Part shown: piece after piece, positions 45,401-55,441 of the stretch
Position numbering within the stretch: position 1 is the stretch's first letter
How the letters are laid out: the number at the start of each line of letters is the position of its first letter
Source of the DNA: Protoeuglena noctilucae
Taxonomy: Eukaryota > Chlorophyta > Pedinophyceae > Marsupiomonadales > Marsupiomonadaceae
Length of the DNA stretch: 64,000 nucleotides
NCBI GenBank assembly: GCA_958009085.1
Contig: OY253671.1
Coordinates: 682,001-746,000, forward strand
Direction: 5' to 3'
Position numbers and translations under genes: made by a program
The notes under the pieces: model-generated
Told to the model about the DNA's origin: nothing
Databases searched by the model: none
The model's input: only the letters and a program-made list of their open reading frames with translations

Positions 45401-47895
45401 AGGTGACGGTGGGCACGACCGTGACGGGCCTGAAGCCCTCCAGCGCGACCAAGAAGCTCCTGGACAGGGCCGTGCGCATCGCCGTGGCCGTGCTGGCCCA
45501 CGTGAAGCCCAAGACCATCGGGGCCCTGCACTTCCACAGCTTCGAGAACCGCCCCATCCTCTCCGGCCTCACCGTTGGCCCCCTCGACCCCTACCACGTC
45601 GGCCAGGTCTTCTGCGACGAGCACGCGCCCCCGGGGTCCAAGAACTACCTCTGGAAGTTCACGCTTCCAGCAGAGATACCCGGTGAGTTAGTGCTGTGAG
45701 CGTCCTCCATGCTTAGCGAAGTCCCCTCATCAGGATTGCTTGTTGCCAACATCGGACTGACCCAGCGGCCTTTCCTCCCCGCACTCTCGCACGCTGCTTT
45801 CATCAGCACCCCTGCTGCCCCCTCACCGCACTACCCCCCCGGCGCCCGCAGTGAAGCGATACTACGCCGCGCTCGAGCAGAAGGGCCTGGCGTTCGTTCC
45901 CGGCCGCACCCAGCGCGGCGTCTTCCCGGTCTCCTTTGTGCGTGGGCTGCGGGGGTACCTGGTGGCCGTGGCGCAGTCACCCCTGGACGTAATGATGCTC
46001 CAGGAGCGCGCCGCGAGCCTCCACGAGGCCGTTATCAAGGGCAAGGCGACCCCTCCGCCCCCCGCGGCGGGTGACTCCTTCCGCCTGACCTCTGCCGAGG
46101 CGATCGACCTGCTCCTCATCCGCAACGCCGACGGCATCTACACGCCCGAGCCCTCCGCGCACCGCAACATGCTCCTGGGCGGCGGCAAGATTTTGGGCAT
46201 TTTTGGTGATGAGCAGGCGGCTGTTTTCTCGGCCATCCAGCACGTCCGCACCCTGGACGCATCGGGCATGGTCGTGTGCCCCGGCATCGTTGACATGCAC
46301 GTCCACGCCCAGGGAGGCGGCGGAGAGGTGCGTGGGGCGCCGCCGCTTGTTGATAGAGCCTCACTTGCCCCTGCGACAGTCGTTCGTGACCCTCGCCGCT
46401 TGCCCACGTCTCCCACCTCTCCTGGCGCACGTACCCCTGCCAGCACCCTTGCCCTCCCTGACCCCTGGGCCGCCCTTGGCCCATGGAAGGAGTAGCCACC
46501 TGAACTTCATAGTCTGCTTGAGCATGACTACCCCTGAGCTAACAGAATCACCCCTTGCTTCGATCTCAGGCCGGCCCCGCGACCCGTACCCCCGAGGCCC
46601 GCCTCTCGGAGCTGATCAACGGCGGCTTCACGATGATCGTGGGCATCCTGGGGACCGACGGGTACTCCCGGTCCCTCGAGGGGCTGCTGGCCAAGTGCCG
46701 CGGGCTGACAGAGGAGGGCGTGACCGCGTACATGTGGACCGGGTGCTACCGCGTGCCGCCCCCGACCATCACCGGCAGCATCACTAAGGACATCATGACG
46801 GTCGAGCAGGTCATCGGCGTCGGGGAGATCGCCGTGTCGGACCACCGGGGCTCGCAGCCCTCCCGCACGGACCTGGTGGCGGTGGCGTCCGAGTGCCGCG
46901 TGGCGGGGATGCTGTCGGGCAAGTGTGGCCTGGTGCACGTGCACATCGGCCCCGGGAAGGGCCTCCTGGGGCCGCTCTTCGACGTCGTGCAGAACACGGA
47001 CATCCCCATCACCCAGTTCCTGCCCACCCACATGGACCGGTCCGAGGAGCTCATCGCCGACGGGGCGCGGTGGCTTGCCGAGGGCGGGAACCTCGACTTC
47101 ACCGGGCGCAGCGTCCGGTGCCGCATCGCCCTCAAGGACTACGACGCCAAGGGACTCCTGAGGGACAACGGTGAGGGGGACTGAGACATGGGGACCTGTG
47201 CATGACCACCCACGCGCCAGGCAGCGCGGGCTGTGATGGGAGGCGCTCTCACATCGAGACTGAGTGCCCGAGGGCGGGCTTGCTTCGTTCGGCGCCCTGC
47301 GAGACTGTCGTGCCAGCTGACCTGTCCCGTGATGCCTCCCCCACTCGCAGTGAGCGTGTCCAGCGATGCGTGCGGCTCCCTGCCCTCCTTCGACACCAAT
47401 GGGCGCCTCGTGCGCTACCAGAGCGCCGACGCCAAGGCCCTCCTGCGCCTGCTGCGGCAGATGTACTTCACTGACCGATGGTGACGCGCGCGGGCCCCGC
47501 AGAGACGTGCTGCGAGCGTGCGTGCTGCGCCGGGGCGGCCTCGGCACGTTTTGGCCCGTCCCACCCCGCAGGCCTTTGGAGAAGATCCTGCCGCTGATGA
47601 CGAGCAATCCCGCCAAGATCCTAAAGCTTCGCAGCAAGGGCATGCTCGCCGTCGGCAAGGACGCCGACATCATCATGCTTTCGTCCACCAACCTCAAGCT
47701 GCGCTCCGTCATCACGCGGGTGAGGCTCGGCGGGCTCACTTGACTGACCAAAGAGCTGCCGCGGCCAGCCATCTGCATGACCGGGGACCGCGCCCACCCC
47801 CGCAGGGCAAGGTGCGGAAGGGGGAGGGCTGGGTCGCCCGGGGGGTGTTCGAGAAGGGGCTGGTGGTCAAGCCCCACATCCCGCGCATGGACTGA
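37160..47895 (+). CDS. Giant fusion: four ATP-grasp ligase-like modules plus isoaspartyl dipeptidase
   Basis: One gene of roughly 2,300 residues from summed exons. Proposed start is ATG 37160 (MEEEAVEKAGTVPDPATVWC). It carries four tandem modules, each with a pre-ATP-grasp Rossmann-like start, an ATP-grasp core and an ending like VWSFWSRLAEEGMCLTP or GVFPLIFMRGLSGQYIA. This order resembles PGM1-type peptide ligases (carboxylate-amine ligases). A C-terminal IadA-family beta-aspartyl dipeptidase follows. Modules are joined by in-phase introns (38-39 kb, 39.46/39.65 kb, 43.81/44.00 kb) or by continuous exons (module 2 to 3 within 41873-42911; module 4 to the peptidase within 45851-46330), so the fusion is real in the sequence. 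The likely chemistry is ATP-driven amide formation with removal or editing of isoaspartyl dipeptides; the substrate is unknown. The join near 37774-37804 in module 1 is unresolved. Confidence 0.85.
37511..37546 (+). repeat. Two perfect copies of an 18-bp unit in intron 1
   Basis: Unit gcaacgatgctcggaatc occurs twice head to tail within the first intron of the fusion gene (37247-37622). Confidence 0.9.
39647..42080 (+). other. Module 2 of the fusion protein (canonical ATP-grasp)
   Basis: Pre-ATP-grasp part: IVLPGDFEPIREFAEFVQAV, IIWTSGKNYLLDDDI. ATP-grasp part: EKYGHKGILHR, then VVIKPVFGAAGEGI with the ATP-binding Lys and Gly-rich loop, then MGAVNLEEFLDLDVAEDGVV. The metal site is GGFDFLSVEGKPVLVDVNTG, containing Asp-x-Asn, followed by RFNGAHSPKLF. 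It ends TDIWTFWKLL and VGVFPLIFMRGLSGQYIAVA. This module has all the expected catalytic landmarks. Confidence 0.82.
42081..43810 (+). other. Module 3 of the fusion protein (divergent ATP-grasp)
   Basis: Starts within the same exon as the end of module 2 (LRPHLDLVVLPGTEAAREHW, QALFVPVKAGGYGVHSRGQA). An Ala/Pro/Gly-rich insert (about 42460-42740) precedes GMRVFGDDPDYLSKYGTRAA. ATP-grasp landmarks are IIRPCRAFSVAWEGSLPI (Arg for Lys) and PVLLDVQAGFFGREHFVALF (Asp-Val-Gln where Asp-x-Asn is expected). It ends LDVWSFWSRLAEEGMCL and GLFPLVYERGSTSLLMA. Confidence 0.75.
42961..43066 (+). repeat. (ACACCC)n minisatellite in an intron
   Basis: Hexamer array, near-perfect to about 43020 and degenerate to 43066, ending just before the acceptor of the 42912-43068 intron. 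It also gives a spurious Thr-His open frame. Confidence 0.92.
44003..46060 (+). other. Module 4 of the fusion protein (divergent ATP-grasp)
   Basis: Pre-ATP-grasp part: RRVVALGSSAPSSDCCAAMS, DICLVPEDPTGALQEYRELV. ATP-grasp part: ALWAKYGGKRMLYRNVGSTL, VVRPLGCHTMGRGLVMIDSS (Arg for Lys), NGEFVLEEFMALDKAR. The metal position reads PILSGLTVGPLDPYHVGQVF, without Asp-x-Asn. It ends RYYAALEQKGLAFVPG and GVFPVSFVRGLRGYLVAVAQ, then runs without a break into the peptidase. Confidence 0.75.
46090..47895 (+). other. Isoaspartyl dipeptidase (IadA-like, amidohydrolase M38) domain
   Basis: C-terminal domain of the fusion. IadA enzymes hydrolyse beta-aspartyl dipeptides. Landmarks in order: IDLLLIRNADGIYTPEP; VVCPGIVDMHVHAQGGGGE with the HxH metal pair; AGPATRTPEARLSELINGGF; IVGILGTDGYSRS; ITGSITKDIMTVEQVIGVGE, then IAVSDHRGSQPSRTDL; GLVHVHIGPGKGLLGPLF; FLPTHMDRSEELIADGA; VSSDACGSLPSFDTNGRLV with the catalytic Asp; and LAVGKDADIIMLS. 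The bridging-ligand position, Lys162 in E. coli IadA, appears to be Glu (VIGVGE). All other visible catalytic residues are present. Confidence 0.88.
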
Positions 47896-48170
47896 GCGAC
47901 GCTGTTGATTGTGACGCGCGCCGCTTGACCTCTGATCGCGTAGCCGGCTCGTCAGCTGCTGACACTCGCCAGACTGGCGGAAGTGGGACGCGTCCCCCGA
48001 GCAGCGCTAGCATAGCTGCGGGGTTTCGCCGCGCTGATTAAACCGTTGTGGTCTTGCCAGCGGGACATTGGAGGCTGGTCGGCTGCAGGAGCTCCCAGCT
48101 GAGCGAGCCCAGTCTGGGAAGCCCGGAGGGAAGCAGAGGGCGACAGGTCGGGGGGTAGTGGCGAGCAAAG
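47896..48170. other. Short intergenic region
   Basis: 275 bases between the fusion gene and the PKD2-like gene, both on the plus strand; nothing was recognised. Confidence 0.35.
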
Positions 48171-51100
48171 ATGGCGAGGTTCTCGCGTAGGTTCATGCCT
48201 GCTCGGCGACGGTCGACGGACAGAAGCAAGGAGGGGCGCGAGGAAGCGCAGGTGCTCCCGGAGCCCCCCGGGACTGTGGTTCAGGAGAAGGACCGTCAAA
48301 ATGTCGATCCTGAAAAGGGAGAGAACGACAACGCGAGCGTCGTGGAGTCCGAGCTGGGAGGTGAGACGCAAGGGCCACAAAGCTTCCGTAAAACCCAGCT
48401 TACGCACATTTATCCCGTCTTGGACGCGCTGGTGCTGCCGGGCAACCGTTTGCGATGCCCGGCGGCCGAGGGGACGGGGCGCGGGGCGGAAGTTTGGGCG
48501 CTGCACGGCCGCGCCGGTTCGACGCCTCCGCGACGCCCCCTGCATCACTGCCGCAAACATCATACCATCACGCGGTCCTTGACACCCCGTCCTTACCACG
48601 CACGGCCACAGCGGCGCTGGTTGATGCCTAACATGTCGGCCCTGTCAGGCCGAGCGGGCTGCGGCGCTGCGCCGCCGTCTGCCGGCCTGCAGCTTCAGAG
48701 CAGCGAGTGTAGTACATGGGCCCTTCTTCCGCCAGGCGAACCAAGCAAGCCCACGCCCTTTCCCTGCTCTCCACGCAGTCAACCTGCACAGGCGCAGGAA
48801 CTCGGCCCAGATGCGCGACTTCATTCTGTATATCGTCTTCGTGGTCGTCTTCTCGCTCGCTGCCTTCTTCGGTGCGTGCCCGAGCCCTTCTTGCCCCGCC
48901 CTGCTGCTTCGCCCCGCCTGCCGCCCCTGCGCACACAGCCCCAGCGTTCCCGCGCCTGCTTTTCCCTCGCAGGCCGTCCCGGGCCGATCCAGCAGATTCT
49001 CACGGGCATCCACACGCAAGGCTTCTCCAACCTGGGCAACATCAACACCTTCGAGGATGTCTACGGGTGGATCACGGGCACGTACGGGCCCCAGGTCTTC
49101 CCCACCGTGGACCAGGCGGCCGCCAGCAGCGACCCGTCCGCTCCGACGGCATATCTCGGGATGCCCGACCGGCTGTACGTCAGCGGGCACTCCCGCGTGC
49201 TCTCCGCCCTCCGCATCCGGCAGGCGAGGCCTGGGTGGGACCCACTATGGCACACAGTACAAGCAGACTGGCAAGCCTTCTGCAGTCGCTTGTTTTGGAT
49301 CCAGCTGTCAGCTGCGCGAGCGGCGCCGAGCACGGGATGGCAGGCACGTGCGCAATGCACTCCTGCTCAACACCTCCCCAACTCTCCCGGCGCAGGTGCG
49401 GTCGGACGAGATCACCTGCAAGGTCATCGGGTTCATGAAGGACGTGGCCGGGTACCCCATCACGTGCCTGGGCAGCTACGGCTCCCACGCCAGCACGACC
49501 GACATCTACGACTCCAAGAGCTCCGACTACGCGGCCCTGGGTGACTTCACGCTGCCCTTCACGTACCAGACGGCCGAGGAGCTCGACTCCAGCCACATCC
49601 TCAAGCTCAAGGGCGTCTACGGCAAGTACAAGCAGGACGGGTATAACCTGGACGTGGTGCCCAACGTCTCGCCGCGGCTCCTGGCCCAGCAGTTCCAGGC
49701 CTGCGAGGACTTCTACCAGCAGTCGATCGACAAGTGCGCCGAGCAGCAGGGGTATGCGGCCGTCCCCGCCAACAAGACGCACGACGGCCAGGCCGGGTGC
49801 CCCAGCGACGCCCGGCCCATCACGCAGGTGCGACGCGGGGGCGCGCCGATCGACCTGCGCGCTGCTGGCACCCGCCATTTGTTACAACCAGCTCCTCGCT
49901 CCCGCCACAGCTCGCCTACAACATCGGCCTGGACCTGTCCAAGTGCAAAAGGCTCCCGAACCCGCCCGCCTCGTGCAAGCTCAAGTACGTGCCGCTCGAC
50001 ATGGCCCAGCAGTACATGCAGCCCAGCAAGTGCGGCAACTGCACGTGCGCCTCGGACGACGATGCGACGTGCAACCAGAACTGCAGCCCATTGTGAGTGC
50101 ACGCGTCTGTTTCCATGCCCTCCCGTGCATATAAAATCACAAGCTAAGCGAGCGTCGCCACGCGTCGGGCCGCACGTCGTGCCCCGCCGCACCTTGTCGT
50201 GCCTTCCGCGCCCAGGGGACTGATGACGGACCAGGTCAACCTGCTCCAGAGCAACTCGTGGCTGTCGGAGGACACGCGCGCCCTCATCGTCGACACGGCC
50301 CTCTTCGACCAGGAGTCGAACCTCTTTAGCTCCATCCGGCAGGCGAGGCTTGGCCTGGGCATTCCCACAACCGTGCATGCGTCCTCCAGCGCCCCCCACG
50401 CATGTGCCTGCGCCCCCGCTCCCTCACTCCCCGCTCATCTGCGCTCCGCCCCGCCCGCAGCTGCTGGAGTTCCCGCCCGTGGGCGCGGGCAACGTGGAGG
50501 CCTCCCTGGTGTCGGTCAATACGGTCCGCCTCTTCCAGTACGTGACCAAGGGCGACATGGCCGTCCTGGGCCTGGAGGTCGTCGTCATGGTCTTCGTGCT
50601 CTACTACACCGTCGTCGAGCTGATCGAGATGCGGAACAAGGGGTTCAAGTGAGAAGCCCTCCGTGGCCGCGCGGACGCACCGCCGAAGTCATTGTCAAGG
50701 ACGGTGCTCGCTCGGACAGCGAACGTCACTCGGGGCTCACTTGCGCGTCTGAGCCTCTATGTCGCCCGTGCGTCGCAGGAACTTCCGCGAGCTGTGGAAC
50801 TGGGTCGACTGGGCCAACCTCGCTCTCCTGTACGCCGTCATCATCCTCCGCGGCCTGAGCTGGAAGGTCATCCGCGACTCCAACTTCAGCTCCCTGCAAG
50901 TCACGTACGTGGACTTCCCGACCCTGGTCGACTGGTCCAACAACGAGGTCAACCTCATTGCATTCAACTTCTTCCTCATCTACTTCAAGATCTTCAAGTA
51001 CCTCAGGTGAAATGCCATGCAGACGCTGCCATCGGCACGGCCTGACCGGGACCCGCCCGCACTTGCCTGCTTCCCAACACGCCCGTGCCCTGACGCCAGC

Positions 51101-52536
51101 GCTCTCGCCTCCCGCGGCGCGCCCGCGACCTGCGGTCCGCGTCGCCACCCGCAGCCACGTGCCCCGCATGGATGCGATCCTGGTCACGGTGTCGTCGTGC
51201 GCGTTCGACCTCGCCCTCTTCATGGTCATGGCCGTCATCTTCCTCCTCGGCTTCGTCGCCTCCTTCACCTACTGCTTCGGGCCGTACCTCAGCGACTACG
51301 CCACGGCCGGGGCCACGCTCTCGTGAGGGGCACATGTGCATGAGCACACACGCATGAATGTCACACGCATGAGAGCGCATGGGGCCGCCAGCGGCAGCCG
51401 GGGCCGCAACACGGAACCCATGACTCCCTTCTCTCCTCAGGATGCTCATGAGGATGCTCCTGGGAGACTTCAACTACCCAGAACTCCAGGGCGCCAACCC
51501 TATCATGGCCCCCATCCTCTTCTACCTGTACATCTGCTACATCTTCTTCATCCTCCTCAACATGTTCCTCGCCATCATCAACGGTGAGCGGCGGGCACGG
51601 CACTGGGCGGACCGACCCTCGCCGTCGCCCCAGCGTCTGCCCTCACGCGCACTGCCACCCCAGGCCCTCGTCGCCCACCACCGCTCTCATCACCGACATC
51701 ACCCTATCCGCCGCCTCATCACGGCGTCCTCCAGCCCCATCCCACCCCTCTCATCGCTTCGTCACACCGACGTGCCCCACGCAGACTCGTACGCGGAGGT
51801 GAAGGCCAACCAGACGGAGGAGGACCTCCTGTACTACGTCAGGCTCAAGAACACTCTCGTGGAGCGCCTCAACATCCTCCTGGGACGCAAGAGGGCCATC
51901 AATAAGCTCGCCAAGGACCTCATGAGGTGACTTGCGCGGGGCCTACGCCGGTGTGTTCCTGTGACATCCCCGCCGTCTTGCGATGCGGGAGCAGACCAGA
52001 CGCTTCAAGATTGCGCATGTACATCGCTTGTCTGACGCGCTTGGCCGGAGCACTTGGCATGTGCTGGACGCGCCGCTTGTGCCATGCGCCCTCGCAGAGA
52101 CGTGGAGGACGACAAGGTGACGATGGACGAGCTGCGGACGATGCTCCGGGAGAACCCCCAGGCTCTACACGTGCTCGAGACGACGACGGTGGAGGAGCTG
52201 ATGGCCAAGTACGACATCAACAACGACGGGTCGCTCTCTCGCGCGGAGGTGCGGGAGATCATCAAGGAGCTCGCGCTGAAGGAGGCGGCGGTGCAGGCGC
52301 GCATCGACGACGCGCAAGAGCACGGGGGCATGGCGCGGCCCACGACGGCGCACCGCCGGGCGCGGGGGATGACGGGCGTGGGCGACATGGGCATGAGCGG
52401 TGCGGCGATGGAGTCGATTGAGGAGCGGCTGGGCGGGCTGGACGAGGCCGTCAAGGACCTGTCGAGGAATGTGGCCAAGAAAATGGCCCTCATGATTGAG
52501 CTCATGATGTCCCTGTCGGAGCAGGTGGGGCGGTGA
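48171..52536 (+). CDS. Polycystin-2-like (PKD2/TRPP) cation channel
   Basis: Non-selective cation channel, typically ciliary. The start is ATG 48171 (MARFSRRFMPARRR), followed by an acidic cytosolic segment. S1 is FILYIVFVVVFSLAAFF. The large extracellular polycystin domain follows (about 48980-50510; GPIQQILTGIHTQGFSNLGN, NTFEDVYGWITGTYGPQVFP, Cys-rich CGNCTCASDDDATCNQNC, DQVNLLQSNSWLSEDTRALI). S2 is LGLEVVVMVFVLYYTVVEL, S3 WVDWANLALLYAVIILRGL, S5 LALFMVMAVIFLLGFVASF, the pore helix SMLMRMLLGDFNYPELQ and S6 ILFYLYICYIFFILLNMFLA. The cytosolic tail has one EF-hand (YDINNDGSLSRAEVREI) and a coiled coil ending SLSEQVGR. Introns after SALRIRQ and SSIRQ are GC-AG. Architecture and order match PKD2 fully. 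Confidence 0.94.
49224..49395 (+). other. GC-AG intron (PKD2-like gene)
   Basis: CAG then GCGAGG, acceptor CAG, phase 0; joins LRIRQ to VRSDEITCKVIGF. Confidence 0.8.
50343..50460 (+). other. GC-AG intron (PKD2-like gene)
   Basis: CAG then GCGAGG, acceptor CAG, phase 0; joins LFSSIRQ to LLEFPPVGAGNVEASL. Confidence 0.8.
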
Positions 52537-53053
52537 GGGCGGAGCTCGACCCGACACCGCCCGTGGGCGCCGGCACGCGCCCTGTGCGGCCCTGATGTGC
52601 CCAGGTCAGTTAAAGGATCCAACGAGATGCTGGACGCAAGGGCTGCCCTTGTTTGTCAAATGGGCCTTTTTGCAAGGTGGCGGTGGGTGCTGTGATGATA
52701 GTACCAGTGCGGCGTAGTTGCGGTGGCCGTCGGGTTGGCGGGACGGGGGAGGCTTATGATCTTATGTAGAAATAGTATCGGGGCGTCTTTTTCCAGCTGG
52801 CAGAGGCCGGCTTGCCCCACAAGTGCCACGTGTGGTGTGGTGCGATGCAGTGCGGTCCGCGTGGGCCCTGGAGGCTAGCTAGCGTGGGGGGGGCCTTGAA
52901 CGCGCCGCGCCAGGAATCGGTTCAAACGGCGCCCGTCGCCGCGCGCAAGCCCCAGCGGCGGCTTTCATGCCATGCCCCGACGATGTCCTGCTGCAGCGAC
53001 GGCAGCGTCACGCTGACCCACCCGTTGTGCATGGCCCACGCGTCGGAGCTGTG
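52537..53053. other. Convergent intergenic region
   Basis: About 520 bases between the PKD2-like stop (+) and the FAM32A stop (-). Both 3' ends should lie here; no gene or repeat was recognised. Confidence 0.4.
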
Positions 53054-53745
53054 TCACCAAGACCCATCCACTTTTGGAATATCGTGGTGCTCTGAGAGGC
53101 TGCCCAGGTATTCGTTGAACTGCCGGACCTTCTCCACGTGTGTTGGAAGCGACTTGCCCTTCTTGATGTCCTGTTTGTGGCGCTTCAGTAACTTCTCCTC
53201 GAACCTGCACGCACCGTAGCAGTGGTTGACTGTAATTGCCATTTCCGGCACACTCAAACCACTGCTCCGTGCGCCACGGGACAAAGCCGCACAAAGCCGC
53301 AGGGCTTGACGCCCTCTCTGCGCTGCCGTGGATCGCAGAATGCTCTACGATGCCGCACCTTTTCTGCGCATCCGTCCGCGTGTCCGCTGGGGGCCCCGCC
53401 CTCCCAGAACTCTCGCCCTTGTCCTCTCCGGCCTTGGAGTCGGCTGCAGGCACGCCGGGGAGAGCTTCTACGACCCCGCAGGCAAAGTGATGCATGCATA
53501 TCGTCGATTGCTTGCTCTGCTAGCCCTCACATGCGACCGCGCTGGCGTCCCCGGCCTCCGCTGAGGCCTCCTTCCCCTCCTCGGCCTTCTCCTTCGCCGC
53601 CTTCTTCTTCTTCTTGATGGGCAGTCCACCCTTGAGCTTCAGCGCTCCCCCTGCAAGCGATTGGCCGCCCATCGTCGGCCGCAGGGCGTCTGCTGCCCAA
53701 CAGTTGAGGCCCCGCGGGTGCGCACTCACCGATGAACGTCGACAT
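53054..53745 (-). CDS. FAM32A: FAM32A-like spliceosome-associated protein
   Basis: FAM32A is a small nuclear protein that stabilises the 3' splice site in the spliceosome during exon ligation. Four exons (53745-53730, 53650-53531, 53443-53359, 53204-53054) sum to 372 bases, giving 123 residues. The start MSTFIGGALKLKGGLPIKKK carries the family's LKLKG plus poly-Lys. A low-complexity acidic middle follows, then DTRTDAQKRFEEKLLKRHKQ and the conserved C-terminal block VRQFNEYLGSLSEHHDIPKV. A longer first exon beginning MGGQS (53672) was rejected because the 16-base exon with a perfect GTGAGT donor gives a better N-terminus. It lies close to a small ORF and is divergent to RPS13. Confidence 0.9.
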
Positions 53746-53801
53746 GCCACCCGCTTGTCCCCCCTCGCTCCGTCCTTGAAATTCAGGGCCCTCCAACCGC
53801 C

Positions 53802-53969
53802 CTACAGTGAGTCGCGGCCTGGCCCGCGCTCAGTCGCCCTTGGCCTTGCCCGCGTCCCCCGGGTCGGCGCGGGGACCTCCACCACGAGCAGGTGGTACGC
53901 GAAGATGCACGCGATGGTGAGGAAGCCACACCAGGTCACTAGTTTCCCCAGCGTCTCCACGGCGATCAT
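53802..53969 (-). CDS. Small ORF with one membrane segment
   Basis: A 55-residue frame, ATG 53969 to stop 53802, with a single hydrophobic helix (LVTWCGFLTIACIFAYHLLV) preceded by MIAVETLGK and followed by an Arg-rich tail. It sits in the gap between FAM32A and RPS13. It could be a short membrane protein, or one exon of a gene whose other exon (tail ADPGDAGKAKGD in another frame) I could not join. No family recognised. Confidence 0.3.
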   Translation of the reverse strand: MIAVETLGKLVTWCGFLTIACIFAYHLLVVEVPAPTRGTRARPRATERGPGRDSL

Positions 53970-54255
53970 GACGCGGGGAGGCTCTGGAAGGCGACCGACG
54001 CGGCGCTCTCCTGCTTGGCACGTGGGAAGGGTCCCTCGCGCACCGTGAACAGGGATCGGCGGGCTCTGGATGATGCAAACACGGCGACGTGGCGCATTCC
54101 GCCCCTAATGTGGCGTCCCGGCCGCGACACCCTACTGGCGGGTATGACCCGGGTCGTCCAGCGCGGCCGGCGTATGCGCCCGGGGCCTTCGCCCGGCGCT
54201 CCCTCTTTCAGCGCCCACGCCTGTCGGCACCGTGACGTGAGCGAGGGGGGTCAAG

Positions 54256-55441
54256 ATGGGGCGCATGCACTCGAACGGGAAGGGTATCTCCAGGTCGGCG
54301 ATTCCCTACAAGCGCACCGCGCCGGCTTGGCTCAAGTCGACGTCGGAGGATGAGGTGAGGCCGCGGGGCCTTTCGGACGACTCGGCGCGACGCTGTGCCC
54401 CGGGGCGGGCAGACTCGGGCGAAAGGAGGGCGTGGTTGCCGGGCGAAAACGCCCGCGACCATTTTGCCGGCTGCTGGGGCCATTGGGGAGGCGCGGGGAC
54501 GGGGCTCGGGCGGGGAAGGCCCCGGTTCGCCGCCTGGGCGGCATCCCCGCGCACGTCGCGTGCGCCGAAGCGCGTTTGGTGGATTCTTGGGGGCTGTACC
54601 GCGGCCAGAGGTGGCTGCCGACCCCTCCCGCGCACGCGGGGGCGGGGCTCGCCGGCAGGGCCTCATTCGCCGAGCTGGGACCGTCATGCGCCGGGCGCAC
54701 TCGCGCCCAGAATGATTTGCTCAGTGCGGCCTCCCGGCGATGCCTGCGCTTTCCTGGGGCCGCACGCGCGCTGCTCGGGGGGCTGTCCGAGTGCTGGTCC
54801 GGCTCTTGCCGCCGCTGGCAGCCGCGTTCTACCCAGCTGCCCCCCTCCTCTGCCACAGGTGGTGGAGCTGATCTGCCGGCTGGCGAAGAAGGGCATGACG
54901 CCCTCCCAGATTGGCGTGGTGCTGCGTGACTCGCACGGCATCCCGCTGGTCAAGAACGTCACGGGGAACAAGATCCTCCGTATCCTGAGGGTGATTGCTT
55001 GCGCCTGCCGGGCCCCTCTCCTCGGCCCGAAGCCTCGGAGACCGGGCAGCCGCAGATGGCACGGGTGGAGGGCGTGCCCGAAGGCCTCCCCGACGCCGCC
55101 TGCTGTTTTGCCTTCGCAGGGGAAGGGGCTGGCGCCGGAGATCCCGGAAGACCTGTACTGCATGATCAAGAAGGCCGTGTCGATGCGCAAGGCGAGTCGG
55201 GGAAAGCACGGAGAGCGCCTGCACCACCCTGTGTCGGCCGCACGGCGAGCCCGGAGCGAGCTGCGCCGTCCCATCTTGACCGCAGCACCTGGAGCGCAAC
55301 CGCCGCGACAAGGACACCAAGTTCCGCCTCATTCTGGTCGAGTCCCGCATCCACCGCCTGGCCCGCTACTACAAGACGTCCAAGAAGCTGCCGCCCACGT
55401 GGAAGTACGAGTCTGCCACCGCCTCGGCCATGGTCGCATGA
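54256..55441 (+). CDS. RPS13: 40S ribosomal protein S13 (uS15)
   Basis: Small-subunit ribosomal protein. Four exons (54256-54354, 54859-54990, 55120-55191, 55286-55441) sum to 459 bases, giving 152 residues, about the family length. It reads [20 protein letters not shown], then [60 protein letters not shown] and [20 protein letters not shown], and ends [16 protein letters not shown]. Intron 1 is long (504 bases), as often in ribosomal-protein genes. The last intron has a GC donor. Confidence 0.97.
55192..55285 (+). other. GC-AG intron (RPS13 intron 3)
   Basis: AAG then GCGAGT, acceptor CAG, phase 0; joins VSMRK to [12 protein letters not shown], a junction fixed by the near-invariant protein. 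Confidence 0.92.

Noticed and set aside
53531-53672. FAM32A starting at MGGQSLAGG (53672)
   Set aside because: A 16-base upstream exon with a GTGAGT donor gives MSTFIG-GALKLKG in phase, closer to the family N-terminus.
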